In this document: piece after piece, positions 38,950-48,177 of the stretch
How positions within the stretch are numbered: the first letter of the stretch is position 1
Layout: each line of letters opens with the position of its first letter
Source: an uncultured Faecalibacterium sp.
GTDB lineage: Bacteria > Bacillota > Clostridia > Oscillospirales > Ruminococcaceae
Length of the DNA: 54,038 bases
Reading direction: 5' to 3'
Assembly: GCA_944386015.1 (NCBI GenBank)
Contig: CALWZK010000008.1
Location: forward strand, 1-54,038
The notes under the pieces: model-generated
Database searches by the model: none
What the model saw: the letters and a program-made list of their open reading frames with translations, nothing else
What the model was told of the DNA's origin: nothing
Made by a program: the position numbers and the translations under genes

Positions 38950-39066
38950 CTCCGGGTTGCCGTTGCCCAAATATGCGGCGCGGGGCACAGCCCGCTTGCA
39001 CATTTGGACGGCTGCCCCTGCTCCGCCTCGCCTGTTTCTGCCGCAGGCAGCGGCTCGGCTGCGCAG
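38950..39066 (+). repeat. Dispersed intergenic repeat, prophage copy
   Basis: Inverted copy of 196-313 in the host chromosome, with the same block order and small indels. It begins about 75 bases after the tRNA-Pro gene. Confidence 0.65.
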
Positions 39067-39380
39067 CCAACAGCGCCTTCGCTGCATCGTCCGCAGGACG
39101 CGCTCGGCGTTGTTGCGTAACCGGGACCGCGCAGGTACATGGCGTCCAGCATTGCGCCGCCGGGCGCTGCGGGTGTCCTCTCTGCGCCCGCCTCTGTCGG
39201 AGGCACCGGAAGCCCATGAGGGCTGTGTACCTGAAGGCCTTCAAGGCCCCGCGTCCCTGTTTCACGGGTCCTTCCCATCTGACAGGCCGGCGCGGGGCAC
39301 GGAAGGCCCGATGTGTTTTTGCAAAAAATCCGAAAAATTTCCGGCATTTCGTTACGGATCCGCCGCCCCGGCGGTCCCTT

Positions 39381-39400
39381 CACCCCCATACATGGGGGTG
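39381..39400. repeat. Near-perfect 20-bp palindrome
   Basis: CACCCCCAT and ATGGGGGTG separated by AC, about 50 bases before the small terminase gene; possibly a terminase or regulator site. Confidence 0.5.
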
Positions 39401-39449
39401 AAAGACCCGGGAAAATGCGAAATCGACCCCGCGAAAGGAGGTGGTGCAA

Positions 39450-40040
39450 ATGGCGGGCAAGGCGAAATCCACGGCGGCCCCGCCCCCTGGGGTCCTGACC
39501 CAGGTGCCCGCGTGGGCCAGCACCACCGCCATAGCCCAGCTGATCGGCCGCAGCACCCGGCGGGTGCAGCAGCTGACCCAGGACGGGGTTCTGTCCACCG
39601 AGGTGCCCCCCGGCGGCGGGGCCAGGCGGTACCGCACCGCCCGGACCATCCAGGACTACATGGCGTACCAGGAGCAGAAAATCCGGGACGAGCTGTCCGG
39701 CAGCACCCTGGAGGAACTGACGATTAAAAAACTGCAGGCCGAGGTGGAGCTGAAGGAGAGCCAGGGCGCCCTCCACAAGCTGAAAACCGCCATCGCCGAG
39801 GGAAAGTACCTGCCGGCGGAACAGGTGAGCGGCGATCTGTCCGACTTTCTGCGGCGGCTGAAACAGTTTGCCGACCGGATCCCCGCCCGGGCGGCGGGCA
39901 CCATGTCCGGCTACCTGGACGGGGCGGCGGCCCGGGCCATGAAAAAAGATCTCCAAAAGGAGCTGGACGGCCTGTTCGAGGCCTTTGTGGCGGCGGCTCA
40001 CATCCAGGATACCGACCGGGAGGACGATGACCCGCCGTGA
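39450..40040 (+). CDS. Terminase small subunit
   Basis: 196 residues. The N-terminal HTH (about 22-60; TTAIAQLIGRSTRRVQQLTQ) recognises phage DNA, followed by a helical region for contact with the large subunit. Similar in layout to lambda Nu1. AAAGGAGG before the ATG; GTGA overlap with the large subunit. Confidence 0.8.
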   Translation: MAGKAKSTAAPPPGVLTQVPAWASTTAIAQLIGRSTRRVQQLTQDGVLSTEVPPGGGARRYRTARTIQDYMAYQEQKIRDELSGSTLEELTIKKLQAEVELKESQGALHKLKTAIAEGKYLPAEQVSGDLSDFLRRLKQFADRIPARAAGTMSGYLDGAAARAMKKDLQKELDGLFEAFVAAAHIQDTDREDDDPP

Positions 40041-41869
40041 AGCGCCGGCCCAAGGTGGAACCCTACGCCGTCCCCCGGTGGATGGCCCCGGCCCTCCAGG
40101 TGCTGCGGCCCAAAAAGCGGCTGCCTGTGTCGGCCTGGGCCGAGGCCAACCGGATCCTGCCCGACACCAACGCGGTGGCGGGCCCCTGGCGGAATGCCCT
40201 GACCCCCTATCTGGTGGAGATCATGGACGCCTTCTCGGACGACGTCATAGAGCAGATCATCCTGGTGAAGGCCACCCAGATGGGCGGCACCTCGGCCATG
40301 GAAAACGCCCTGGGCAGCGCCATCGACCAGGACCCGGGCCCCGCCATGATGGTGTATCCCTCCGACCAGCTGGCCAAGCGGACGGTGGAGTCCAAGCTGG
40401 AGCCCATGTTCAAGAGCTGCCCGGCGCTGGCGGCCAAATACCGGGCCCACGAGAGCGAGGACCTGGCCCAGCGGTTTGACGGGATGACCGTCTACCTCAC
40501 CGGCGCCAACAGCCCGGCGGACCTGTCCTCCACCCCCATCCGGTATCTGTTCCTGGATGAGGTGGACAAGTACCCCGGCTCCACCAAAAAGGAATCCGAC
40601 CCCGTGTCCCTGGCGGTGGAGCGCACCAAGAGCTACCGGCTGAACCGGAAGATCTTCATGGCCTCCACCCCCACCCTGAAAACGGGGCTGATCTGGCGGG
40701 CCAAGGAGGCCGCCGAGGCCGAGAAGCACTATTTCGTGCCCTGCCCCCACTGCGGGGCCTACATCGAGCTGAAGTTCGCCCAGCTGAAATGGCCCGGCAA
40801 AGAGGAAGAGCCGGACCCCATCCAGCGGGCCCGCCGGGCGCGGTACGTCTGCCAGGAATGCGGCTGCATCCTCACCGACCGGGACAAGCCCGCCATGCTG
40901 CGGGCGGGGCGGTGGCAGTTTGTCCGCAGGGACAGCCAGACCCCTCGCAGCGTGGCCTTCTGGATGAATACCCTGTATTCGCCTTTTACCACCTTCGAGG
41001 AGGTGGTCCGGGAGTTTCTGAAGGTCAAGGACGACCCGGAGATGCTCCACAACTTCGTGAACAGCTGGCTGGCCGAACCCTGGGAGGACACCAAGCTCAA
41101 AACCAGCGCCGACCTGGTGCTGGAGCGCCAGACCGAGACACCGGCCTGGCAGCTGCCCCCCTGGACCAAGCTGCTGACCGGCGGCATCGACGTGCAGGAA
41201 AACTCCATCTACTGGACCATCCGGGCCTGGGGGGACCACATGACCAGCCAGTGCGTGGCCCACGGCCAGGCGCTGTCGGGGGCGGAGCTGGAACAGGTGA
41301 TGGGCACCGTCTTTCCGCTGCCGTCGGGGGGCTCTCTGATGGTGGATCTGGCCCTGATGGATTCGGGCGACCAGACCGACGCCATCTACGAGTTCTGTCT
41401 GCTGCATGCGGACTGGGTGATCCCCAGCAAGGGCTCCTCCAAGGCCCTGCCCGGCTTTTACCGGGTGTCCACCATCGACAAGGCGGGCAGCCGGGCCAAC
41501 GGGCTGCAGCTGGTCCTGGTGGACACCGGCAAGTACAAGGACATGATCGCCGCCCGGATGCGGCGGCCCAACGGCAGCGGCTCCTGGATGGTGTACAAGG
41601 GCTGCGACTTGGACTACGCCCAGCAGGTGACCTCAGAGCACAAGGTCACCGAGCGGTCGGGCGGCCGGCAGGTGGAGCGGTGGGTGGTGAAGTCCACCCA
41701 CGCCGACAACCACTACCTGGACTGCGAGGTCTACGCCGCCTGCGCCGCTGACCTGAAAAATGTCCGCAGCCTGGCATTGCAGACCCCGGCGGCGCAGCCT
41801 AAGCCCCGGCCCACGCCTCAGCCCACCCCCGAGGAGGACTGGATCGGGCAGCACGAAAACTGGATTTGA
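40037..41869 (+). CDS. Terminase large subunit, GpA family
   Basis: 610 residues, the DNA-packaging ATPase and nuclease. Walker A-like region VKATQMGGTSAMEN (about 78-90), Walker B YLFLDEVDKY (about 172-181), zinc-type Cys pairs (CPHCGAY, CQECGC), and a C-terminal nuclease domain with GGIDVQ and MVDLALMDSGDQTDAIYEF. GTG start overlapping the small subunit stop. Lambda-type, so packaging is probably by cos cutting. Confidence 0.92.
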   Translation: MKRRPKVEPYAVPRWMAPALQVLRPKKRLPVSAWAEANRILPDTNAVAGPWRNALTPYLVEIMDAFSDDVIEQIILVKATQMGGTSAMENALGSAIDQDPGPAMMVYPSDQLAKRTVESKLEPMFKSCPALAAKYRAHESEDLAQRFDGMTVYLTGANSPADLSSTPIRYLFLDEVDKYPGSTKKESDPVSLAVERTKSYRLNRKIFMASTPTLKTGLIWRAKEAAEAEKHYFVPCPHCGAYIELKFAQLKWPGKEEEPDPIQRARRARYVCQECGCILTDRDKPAMLRAGRWQFVRRDSQTPRSVAFWMNTLYSPFTTFEEVVREFLKVKDDPEMLHNFVNSWLAEPWEDTKLKTSADLVLERQTETPAWQLPPWTKLLTGGIDVQENSIYWTIRAWGDHMTSQCVAHGQALSGAELEQVMGTVFPLPSGGSLMVDLALMDSGDQTDAIYEFCLLHADWVIPSKGSSKALPGFYRVSTIDKAGSRANGLQLVLVDTGKYKDMIAARMRRPNGSGSWMVYKGCDLDYAQQVTSEHKVTERSGGRQVERWVVKSTHADNHYLDCEVYAACAADLKNVRSLALQTPAAQPKPRPTPQPTPEEDWIGQHENWI

Positions 41870-41884
41870 CAGGAGGTGAACGCC

Positions 41885-42106
41885 GTGGCCGACAACGACA
41901 AGCGCCAGCGGCTGGAACAGATCAACAAGGCCATCGAGACCATCCTGGTGGGGGGCCAGTCCTACAAGATCGGCAGCCGGTCTTTGACCCGGGCGGATCT
42001 GGGGATGCTGAAATCCATGCGGGAGGACCTGGAAGCCCAGCTGGACACCGACCAGAGCGGCCCCCTGCTGAGCCGCACCTATGTGGCCATTTTTGACGGG
42101 AGGTGA
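41885..42106 (+). CDS. gpW/DUF6148-like head-tail joining protein
   Basis: 73 residues between terminase and portal, the place of lambda gpW. IETILVGGQSYKIGSRSLTR followed by ADLGML matches that small family. GTG at 41885, eight bases from AGGAGG, is preferred over a GTG three codons earlier. Confidence 0.72.
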   Translation: MADNDKRQRLEQINKAIETILVGGQSYKIGSRSLTRADLGMLKSMREDLEAQLDTDQSGPLLSRTYVAIFDGR

Positions 42107-42112
42107 TGCTTT

Positions 42113-43612
42113 GTGGGCATTTTGGAAGGCCTGATCACGGCGGTGTCCCCCCGGTGGGCCTATGAGCGGGAGGCCTGGCGCCAGAGCTACCAGGTGCTGC
42201 GGCACTACGACGCCGCCGGCCAGGGCCGGATCAGCGGCCACTGGGCAGCCATCAACGAGAGCGCCGAGACCACCGACCGCTACAGCCGGGACATCATCCG
42301 GGCCAGAGCCCGGGACCTGGAGCGCAACAGCGATATTCTCCAGTCGGTGATCCTGGCCTATGACCGCAACGTGGTGGGCAAGGGCTACACCCTCCGGGCA
42401 AACACCGGGGACAGCACCCTGGACCGGCGGCTGGAAGATCTCTGGCGGCAGTGGTGCGAGGCCCGGAACTGCGACGTCACCGGGGAGCAGTCCTTCACCG
42501 AGCTGCTGCGGATGGCCGAGGAGCGGAAAAAGGTGGACGGCGGGATTTTGTTTTTGTTCCGCCACACCGCCGGGGGCCTGGTGCCTTTTAAATTGCAGGC
42601 CATCGACGTGGACGAACTGGATACCAGCCGCACCCAGCCCCGCCGCAAGGGGAACCGGGTGGTGGGAGGCGTGGAGTACAACAGCTGGCGGCGGCCCCAG
42701 GGCTACTGGATCCAGCAGTACGACATCGAGGGCTGGCGGCAGCTGGAGTCGGTCTACATCGACGCCAAGGACGCCTTTTTCCTGAAGTCGAAACGCCGCC
42801 CCAGCCAGCTGCGGGAGATGTCCGACCTGACCCACACCCTGACAAGAATCCGGGATGTCAACGAGTACATCAACGCCGTCTCGGTGAAGGAGCGGATCGC
42901 CGCCTGCATGGCGGTGTTCATCCGCAAGGCGCTGCCCTCGGGAGGCTTCGGCCGGTCGGCGGTGCAGACGGGCGACAGCGGCCGCATCGACTATGCCGGG
43001 AAAAAGCTGACCCCCGGCATGATCATGGAACTGAACCCCGGCGACAGCGTGGACGCCGTCAACCCCGGCAGCGCCGCCACCGACGCCGCCTCCTTCCTGC
43101 GGACCCAGCAGGCCCTGGTGGGTGCGGGGCAGGGCCTCAGCTATGAGGCGGTGAGCCGGGACATGAAGGGCTCCACCTATTCCAGCGCCCGGCAGAACGC
43201 GGTGGAGGATGAATACACCTACGCCGCCGACATCGAGCTGCTGCAGCGGATGATGTCGGAAATTTACGAGCAGTTTGTGATCTCCTGTGTCCTGGCGGGG
43301 CTGATCGCCCCGGCGGGGTTCTGGGAGAATAAAAAGAAATACATGGCCCACAGCTGGGTGAAAGCCCCGAAAAAGTGGATCGACCCCGCCAAAGAGGCGG
43401 GGGCCGGCCAGACCGCCCTGCAATCCGGGCAGAAAACCTATCAGGACGTCTGCGCCGAGCGGGGCAAAGACTGGCGGCAGGCCATTGAAGAGACAGCCGA
43501 GGTCCTGGCCTATGGCAGGGAGCGCGGCGTAGACATGGGAGGTGTACTGTTTGGCAGCAAAGCAGCAGCCCTGGCCCCTGACACGGACCAGGAACAGCCC
43601 CAGGAGGAATGA
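42113..43612 (+). CDS. Phage portal protein, lambda family
   Basis: 499 residues forming the DNA entry vertex. Typical segments: SPRWAYEREAWRQSYQ near the start, RYSRDIIRARARDLERNSDI, KGYTLRANTGD, and ISYVLAGLIAP-like VISCVLAGLIAPAGFWENKK near the end. GTG start after GGGAGGTG. A GAGGAATGA junction leads to the protease. Confidence 0.9.
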   Translation: MGILEGLITAVSPRWAYEREAWRQSYQVLRHYDAAGQGRISGHWAAINESAETTDRYSRDIIRARARDLERNSDILQSVILAYDRNVVGKGYTLRANTGDSTLDRRLEDLWRQWCEARNCDVTGEQSFTELLRMAEERKKVDGGILFLFRHTAGGLVPFKLQAIDVDELDTSRTQPRRKGNRVVGGVEYNSWRRPQGYWIQQYDIEGWRQLESVYIDAKDAFFLKSKRRPSQLREMSDLTHTLTRIRDVNEYINAVSVKERIAACMAVFIRKALPSGGFGRSAVQTGDSGRIDYAGKKLTPGMIMELNPGDSVDAVNPGSAATDAASFLRTQQALVGAGQGLSYEAVSRDMKGSTYSSARQNAVEDEYTYAADIELLQRMMSEIYEQFVISCVLAGLIAPAGFWENKKKYMAHSWVKAPKKWIDPAKEAGAGQTALQSGQKTYQDVCAERGKDWRQAIEETAEVLAYGRERGVDMGGVLFGSKAAALAPDTDQEQPQEE

Positions 43613-43625
43613 CGGCACCCGTTCC

Positions 43626-44171
43626 ATGGGCCAGATCCTGGCCCGGGAAGGGGAGGCGGAGAACAGCCGCCGGCGGATCCTCAGCTTTTCCAGTGAGGAA
43701 CCGGTGGACCGATATTTCGGCCCCGAAATCCTGGACCACAGCGGGGACGCGGTGAACCTGCAGCGCCTGAACGAGATCGGCGTCCTGCTTTTCAACCACG
43801 ACACCGACAAGGTGGTGGGCCGGATTCTCCGGGCCTGGGTGGAAAACGGCCGGGGGATGGCCGAGGTGGAGTTTGACACCGACGCCGCAGCCGAGACGGT
43901 GTTCCAGAAGGTCCGGTCCGGCACCCTGAAAACCACCTCGGTCCGCTACCGGGTGGACCGGTGGGAGATCGTGGAGGCCGGCAAGACCTCCGGCGACGGC
44001 CGGTTCACCGGCCCCTGTTCCATCGCCCGCAAGTGGACGCCGGTGGAGGTGTCCATTGTGTCGGTCCCGGCGGACCCCACCGTCGGGGTGGGCCGCTCCG
44101 ATGGAGAGGAGGCCCTGCCTCTCGACCTGTGGGAGCGGCAAATCCAGATCAACCAGAACAAAATGAGGTGA
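43626..44171 (+). CDS. Prohead maturation protease
   Basis: 181 residues. FSSEEPVDRYFGPEILDHSG, LLFNHDTDKVVGR and KWTPVEVSIVSVPADPTVGV are the conserved blocks of HK97-type/U35 proteases; the His in NHD and Ser in EVSIVS are the likely catalytic residues. The ATG at 43626 is 18 bases from AGGAGG; an upstream in-frame GTG at 43542 is less likely as it lies within the portal gene. Confidence 0.82.
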   Translation: MGQILAREGEAENSRRRILSFSSEEPVDRYFGPEILDHSGDAVNLQRLNEIGVLLFNHDTDKVVGRILRAWVENGRGMAEVEFDTDAAAETVFQKVRSGTLKTTSVRYRVDRWEIVEAGKTSGDGRFTGPCSIARKWTPVEVSIVSVPADPTVGVGRSDGEEALPLDLWERQIQINQNKMR

Positions 44172-44178
44172 CAACAGC

Positions 44179-45687
44179 ATGAACAAAACCGAAGCACTTG
44201 CCCGTCAGCAGGCCCTGGTGAACCAGGCCCGCACCGAGAGCCGCAGCCTCACCCCGGAGGAGCAGGCCGAGTTTGACCGCTGCCAGCAGATCATCGACGC
44301 TGTCGAGCCCTCCGGCAGCGCCAGCCAGGGCGCCGCAGAGGGCCAGCGGGGCGCAGACCCCGCCGCCCCTGACCCCATCCAGCAGGCCCTGGCCGCCGAG
44401 CGCCAGCGGACGGCCGACATCACCAGCCTGTGCCGCCAGGTGGGGATGGACGCCGACCCCTTTATCCGGGACGGCTCGGACATGAACGCCGTCCGGGAGG
44501 CCGCCGTGAACTTTATGATCCAGCACAAAGGCCCGGTGGGGGCCCGTTTCGCCGACCACGACCAGCAGCAGGACTTCCGCCAGGCAGCCTCCGACGCCCT
44601 GCTGATGCGCAGCGGCTTTGACGTCAGCAGCCCCACCGAGGAGGCCTATCAGATGCAGCGGCTGTCCCTGCGGGATCTGGCCATCGAGTGCCTGGCCCGG
44701 GAGGGGGCAGGCACCACCACCGAACTGCTGCGGATGAGCCGGGACGACCTGTGGGAGCAGCTGCAGCGCCAGTTCCTGAGCCCCACCGCAGCCTTCCCCG
44801 CCATCCTGGACAACACCATCCGCAAGAGCATCGTCCAGCGGTACCAGTCCGCCCCCACCACCTTCCAGGTCTGGACCACCGAGGGCACCCTCACCGACTT
44901 CAAGCCCTCGAAAGATCACGAGTACCTGCTGGGCGGCGCCGGGGATTTCCTGGAAGTGACTGAGGGCGGCGAGCTGAAGCACGACACCCTGAAGACCGAG
45001 CTGCTGCCCCAGCGCAAGCTGTCCACCTACGGCCGCCAGTTCTCCATGACCCGGGAGGCATTCGTCAACGACGACATCGGCCTCATCACCGAGATGCCCG
45101 GCCAGTACGCGGCGGCAGCCAAGCGCACCATCAACAAGCAGGTCTACCAGATCCTGATGACCAACCCCGCCATCTTTGACGGCGTGGCCCTGTTCGACGC
45201 CGCCCACGGCAACCTGATGGAGACCGGCGGCGCTCCTGGCATCGACACCATGCAGGCCATCATGCTGAAGCTGCTGAGCCAGACCGACCCCTTCGGGGAG
45301 AGCATCATGGTGCAGCCCCGGTTTGTCATCGTGCCGGTGGGCTACGGCTTCAAGATGTCCCAGATCCTGGAGAGCCCCCAGATCGACGTGGAGGGCATCG
45401 GCAGCCACACCGCCAACGCCCTCTATCAGTACCGCAACACCCTGCAGGTGGTGGAGGAGGGCACCATCAACGTCCTGGCCAAGGGCGCAGCCCTGCCCTG
45501 GTTCATGGCGGGCGACCCCGCCACCGGCCGCTCCATCCAGGTTGACTATCTCAACGGCATGAAGACCCCCTCCATCCGCCGCAGCCAGCCCGCGGGCCGG
45601 CTGGGCTATGTGTGGGACATCTGGATGGACTGGGGTGTCAGCGCAGTGGACTGGCGGGGCATCGCCAAGAACCCCGGCGTCCAGTAA
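44179..45687 (+). CDS. Major capsid protein, HK97 fold
   Basis: 502 residues. The first 70-120 residues are helical and charged (LARQQALVNQARTESRSLTP), the expected delta/scaffold region cut off by the protease. The rest has the family's late segments (LVKGAALPW-like VLAKGAALPWFMAGDPATGR). It starts seven bases after the protease, with the AAATGAGGTGAC binding site. Confidence 0.85.
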   Translation: MNKTEALARQQALVNQARTESRSLTPEEQAEFDRCQQIIDAVEPSGSASQGAAEGQRGADPAAPDPIQQALAAERQRTADITSLCRQVGMDADPFIRDGSDMNAVREAAVNFMIQHKGPVGARFADHDQQQDFRQAASDALLMRSGFDVSSPTEEAYQMQRLSLRDLAIECLAREGAGTTTELLRMSRDDLWEQLQRQFLSPTAAFPAILDNTIRKSIVQRYQSAPTTFQVWTTEGTLTDFKPSKDHEYLLGGAGDFLEVTEGGELKHDTLKTELLPQRKLSTYGRQFSMTREAFVNDDIGLITEMPGQYAAAAKRTINKQVYQILMTNPAIFDGVALFDAAHGNLMETGGAPGIDTMQAIMLKLLSQTDPFGESIMVQPRFVIVPVGYGFKMSQILESPQIDVEGIGSHTANALYQYRNTLQVVEEGTINVLAKGAALPWFMAGDPATGRSIQVDYLNGMKTPSIRRSQPAGRLGYVWDIWMDWGVSAVDWRGIAKNPGVQ

Positions 45688-45699
45688 GGAGGTACAGCT

Positions 45700-46017
45700 A
45701 TGGCAGCGATTTTTTACCAGACCGGCGATGTGATCGACTACACCGCCGCAGAACCCCTGTCTTTTGGGGATGTGGTGGACCTGTCCACCCGCATCGGCGT
45801 GGCCGGTGCCGACATCGCAAAGGACGCCGCCGGCCCGGTGCAGGTGACCGGCGTTTATCGGATCCCCAAGGCCTCCGGCGCCGTGACGGTGGGCCAGGCC
45901 CTCTACTGGGATAACTCCGCCAAGAACATCACCACCACCAGCGGCAGCACCCCGGCGGGCTGGGCCGTGGCCCCCGCCGCCAGCGAGGACCCCGACGTCC
46001 TGGTCAAGATCGGGTGA
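45700..46017 (+). CDS. DUF2190-like capsid decoration protein
   Basis: 105 residues, beta-rich: DVIDYTAAEPLSFGDVVDL, then GVYRIPKASGAVTVGQALYW. Matches DUF2190/head-decoration proteins that follow capsid genes. AAGGAGG before the ATG. Confidence 0.75.
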   Translation: MAAIFYQTGDVIDYTAAEPLSFGDVVDLSTRIGVAGADIAKDAAGPVQVTGVYRIPKASGAVTVGQALYWDNSAKNITTTSGSTPAGWAVAPAASEDPDVLVKIG

Positions 46018-46028
46018 GGGGGGGCGCC

Positions 46029-46403
46029 GTGAAACAGCTGATTGCCAAGCGCTCCATCCTCTACCAGAACCGGATCTACGGCCCCGGCGCGGCCCTGCCC
46101 GCCGCCGACGGCCGGATGGCCGCCGCCTGGCTGCGGGCCGGCAGCGCCGTCTGGCAGGAGGACACGCCCCCGGCTGAGGGGGAGAAGATGCTCACCGGCC
46201 ACCTGGACCCGGCCCAGCTGGCCGAAATGACCAAGGCGGAACTGACCGACCTGGCGGGGGAGCTGGGCCTGGATGTGTCGGCCGCCAAAACCAAGGCCGA
46301 CCTGGTGGCCCTGATCGGGGCCGCGGAAGTCCAGGCCCCGGCCGAGGCCGTCCAGGACATGGATGACGAAACCGACCAGAACGACGACGAGGGCACCCAG
46401 TGA
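46029..46403 (+). CDS. HeH/LEM-domain phage protein
   Basis: 124 residues. Residues about 60-95 (MTKAELTDLAGELGLDVSAA, then KTKADLVALI) form a helix-extended-loop-helix DNA-binding motif, found in phage head-region proteins. Acidic tail. The GTG at 46029 sits behind GAGGGGGG; a GTG five codons earlier is the alternative. Confidence 0.65.
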   Translation: MKQLIAKRSILYQNRIYGPGAALPAADGRMAAAWLRAGSAVWQEDTPPAEGEKMLTGHLDPAQLAEMTKAELTDLAGELGLDVSAAKTKADLVALIGAAEVQAPAEAVQDMDDETDQNDDEGTQ

Positions 46404-46738
46404 TGGGCGCCTTTTCTTTCAAGGACTGCATCGCCGCGGACATCCACCAGGTTTTCCTGAATGAGGAGGAATTTGCCGAGATCCACACGGTGGACGGCAG
46501 GCCCATGGGGGTGATCCTGGACGATGACGGCCTGCAGCAGCGGGATGCCGCCCGGGGCGGCGTCCACACCGACGGCCTCTACAAGAGCCGGCGGCTGATC
46601 TATCTCTCCAAAGCCGACTACGGCGGCCGGCCGGTCCCCGGCAAGGCCCTCAACCTGGACGGCCGGGTCTGGTATGTGGTCAGTGCGGATGAGGACGCCG
46701 GGATGCTGACCATCGAACTGGAGGCGAACCGGACATGA
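46403..46738 (+). CDS. Putative head-tail joining (stopper) protein
   Basis: 111 residues. Layout (FSFKDCIAADIHQVFLNEEE, then VDGRPMGVILDDD, then YLSKADYGGRPVPG) resembles lambda FII/head-attachment proteins. ATG overlaps the previous stop (GTGATG); a GTG one codon earlier is possible. Confidence 0.65.
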   Translation: MGAFSFKDCIAADIHQVFLNEEEFAEIHTVDGRPMGVILDDDGLQQRDAARGGVHTDGLYKSRRLIYLSKADYGGRPVPGKALNLDGRVWYVVSADEDAGMLTIELEANRT

Positions 46739-47388
46739 TCCAGATCCAAGTGGACACCCAGGGCCAGATGGTGGCCATCGGCCAGCGGCTGGAACGGCTG
46801 GCCTTTGAGGCCCCCAATGTGCTGCGGCTGTCGCTGAATGCGGCGGCCCGGCAGGTCCGCAAACAGCTGACCCGGGACGTGGCCGACACCTACACGGTGG
46901 ACGCCAGCGTCCTGAAAGACAGCAGCAAGGGCGCACCCCGGCTCCAGACCGCCAAGCCCGGCAAGATGGAGGCGGTGATCCGCTCCAAAGGCCCCATGCT
47001 GGACCTGCTGGAGTTCATGGTCCGGTCCTCGGACCGGGGCGTCCAGGCCAAGGTCCTGGAATCGGGCGGCCTGAAATTCCTGGAGCGGGGCGGTGCCCCG
47101 GCCTTCATCGGGCAGTTTGAAAACGGCCACCGGGCGGTGCTCCAGCGGCAGGTGGGCCAGACCTACACCATGGCCGGGGCCCAGGTCCGCATCCAGCGGT
47201 ACGGCATGCCCACCGACGGAAAGTGGCCCGACCTGACAAGGATCAAAAAGCTGCTGGGCCCGGCGGTGCCCAGCATGATGGCCAATGAAGAAGTCCAGGA
47301 CCGGGGCAGGACCCTGCTCTACCAGGTGCTGAACCAGGAGATCGACAAGCGGATCAGCAGGATGCTGAAACAGCAGAAGAAGGGGTGA
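46735..47388 (+). CDS. Minor tail protein, gpZ-like
   Basis: 217 residues. AARQVRKQLTRDVADTYTVD and FIGQFENGHRAVLQRQ are typical of the HK97gp10/lambda Z group needed for tail completion. ATGA overlap with the preceding gene. Confidence 0.72.
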   Translation: MIQIQVDTQGQMVAIGQRLERLAFEAPNVLRLSLNAAARQVRKQLTRDVADTYTVDASVLKDSSKGAPRLQTAKPGKMEAVIRSKGPMLDLLEFMVRSSDRGVQAKVLESGGLKFLERGGAPAFIGQFENGHRAVLQRQVGQTYTMAGAQVRIQRYGMPTDGKWPDLTRIKKLLGPAVPSMMANEEVQDRGRTLLYQVLNQEIDKRISRMLKQQKKG

Positions 47389-47392
47389 GGCC

Positions 47393-47920
47393 ATGGACCT
47401 GGAACAATACGGCATGACCGCCGAATTTGCTGCCGACGCCCTGAACGAAGACCTGAAGGAGTTACTGGCCGGGCAGCTGTACCGCAGCTCGGCCGGCGAA
47501 AAGCGGGCCATCCGGTATTTTGTCAACGATCTGCCGGTGGCCACCGGCAACGATGAGGACCGGAGCCAGGACGCTCAGGAGCCCTACATCGTCGCCCGGA
47601 TCACAGAGGGGACCATCCCGGAGGGAGACGCCGCCCAGGAGGTCCAGATCGTCCTGGTGATCTGCCTGTATGACGACCGGCCCGACCGCCAGGGCTACCG
47701 GGATGTGCTCCACATCATCCATGAGATCACCGCCCGGTACTGCAAAAACCCGGTGATCCGCATCCGGCCCGGCAGCGCCGGCGCCCGGGGCGGCCCCTAT
47801 ACCGTGAAAAAACCCATCGGGTGGTCTGTCCAGAACCAGCCCACCACCCCCTACTACTACGGGATTGTGGAGTTCAGCCTGGAAATCCCGAACATTTGCC
47901 CGGAGGTGCCTTTTACATGA
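47393..47920 (+). CDS. Putative tail terminator/completion protein
   Basis: 175 residues; QEPYIVARITEGTIPEGDAA, then VQIVLVICLYDDR, is a common pattern in these small beta-rich proteins. Assigned mostly by position between gpZ-like and sheath genes. Confidence 0.6.
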   Translation: MDLEQYGMTAEFAADALNEDLKELLAGQLYRSSAGEKRAIRYFVNDLPVATGNDEDRSQDAQEPYIVARITEGTIPEGDAAQEVQIVLVICLYDDRPDRQGYRDVLHIIHEITARYCKNPVIRIRPGSAGARGGPYTVKKPIGWSVQNQPTTPYYYGIVEFSLEIPNICPEVPFT

Positions 47921-48168
47921 ACAAGAAAACCAAAACCAGCGGCTCCCTGGTCTACTGCGGCCCCAACATCAAGGGGCTGGCCATGACCTGGACCGTCTAC
48001 ACGGGCGGCCTGCCCGAGAAATTGCAGGCGGCGGCCGAGGCTGACAAGGCCCTGGCCGGCCTGATTGTGCCGCTGGACCAGATGCCGGATGCCATGAAGC
48101 AGATCCGGCTGAAGTATGGCCGGATTTACACCTGTTACAAGCGCGTTCTGGACGCGCAGAAAGGGTAA
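47917..48168 (+). CDS. Hypothetical protein preceding the tail sheath
   Basis: 83 residues (VYCGPNIKGLAMTWTVYTGG near the start). Not recognised; located where Mu-like phages keep a small sheath-associated protein. ATGA overlap with the previous gene. Confidence 0.55.
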   Translation: MNKKTKTSGSLVYCGPNIKGLAMTWTVYTGGLPEKLQAAAEADKALAGLIVPLDQMPDAMKQIRLKYGRIYTCYKRVLDAQKG

Positions 48169-48177
48169 GGTGATCCC

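Larger units (their letters stand above)
38874..39449 (+). other. Gene-free stretch between tRNA-Pro and terminase
   Basis: About 575 bases without a credible gene. It contains inverted repeats at 38905-38938 (TTTTTGCA...TGC-GCAAAAA), a 7-bp perfect hairpin at 38939-38955 (CCGGAGC-GCG-GCTCCGG), the host-like repeat at 38950-39066, and a palindrome at 39381-39400. Packaging (cos) signals might lie in the part nearest the terminase. Confidence 0.55.

Noticed and set aside
38528-39265. Minus-strand frame across the tRNA-Pro
   Set aside because: It includes the peptide GGTRTRGLLFPKQ, a known artefact of translating tRNA genes backwards.
38798-39449. Boundary between two different integrated elements at tRNA-Pro
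   Set aside because: No second integrase is seen and the gene order continues normally from replication to packaging, so a single prophage is simpler.
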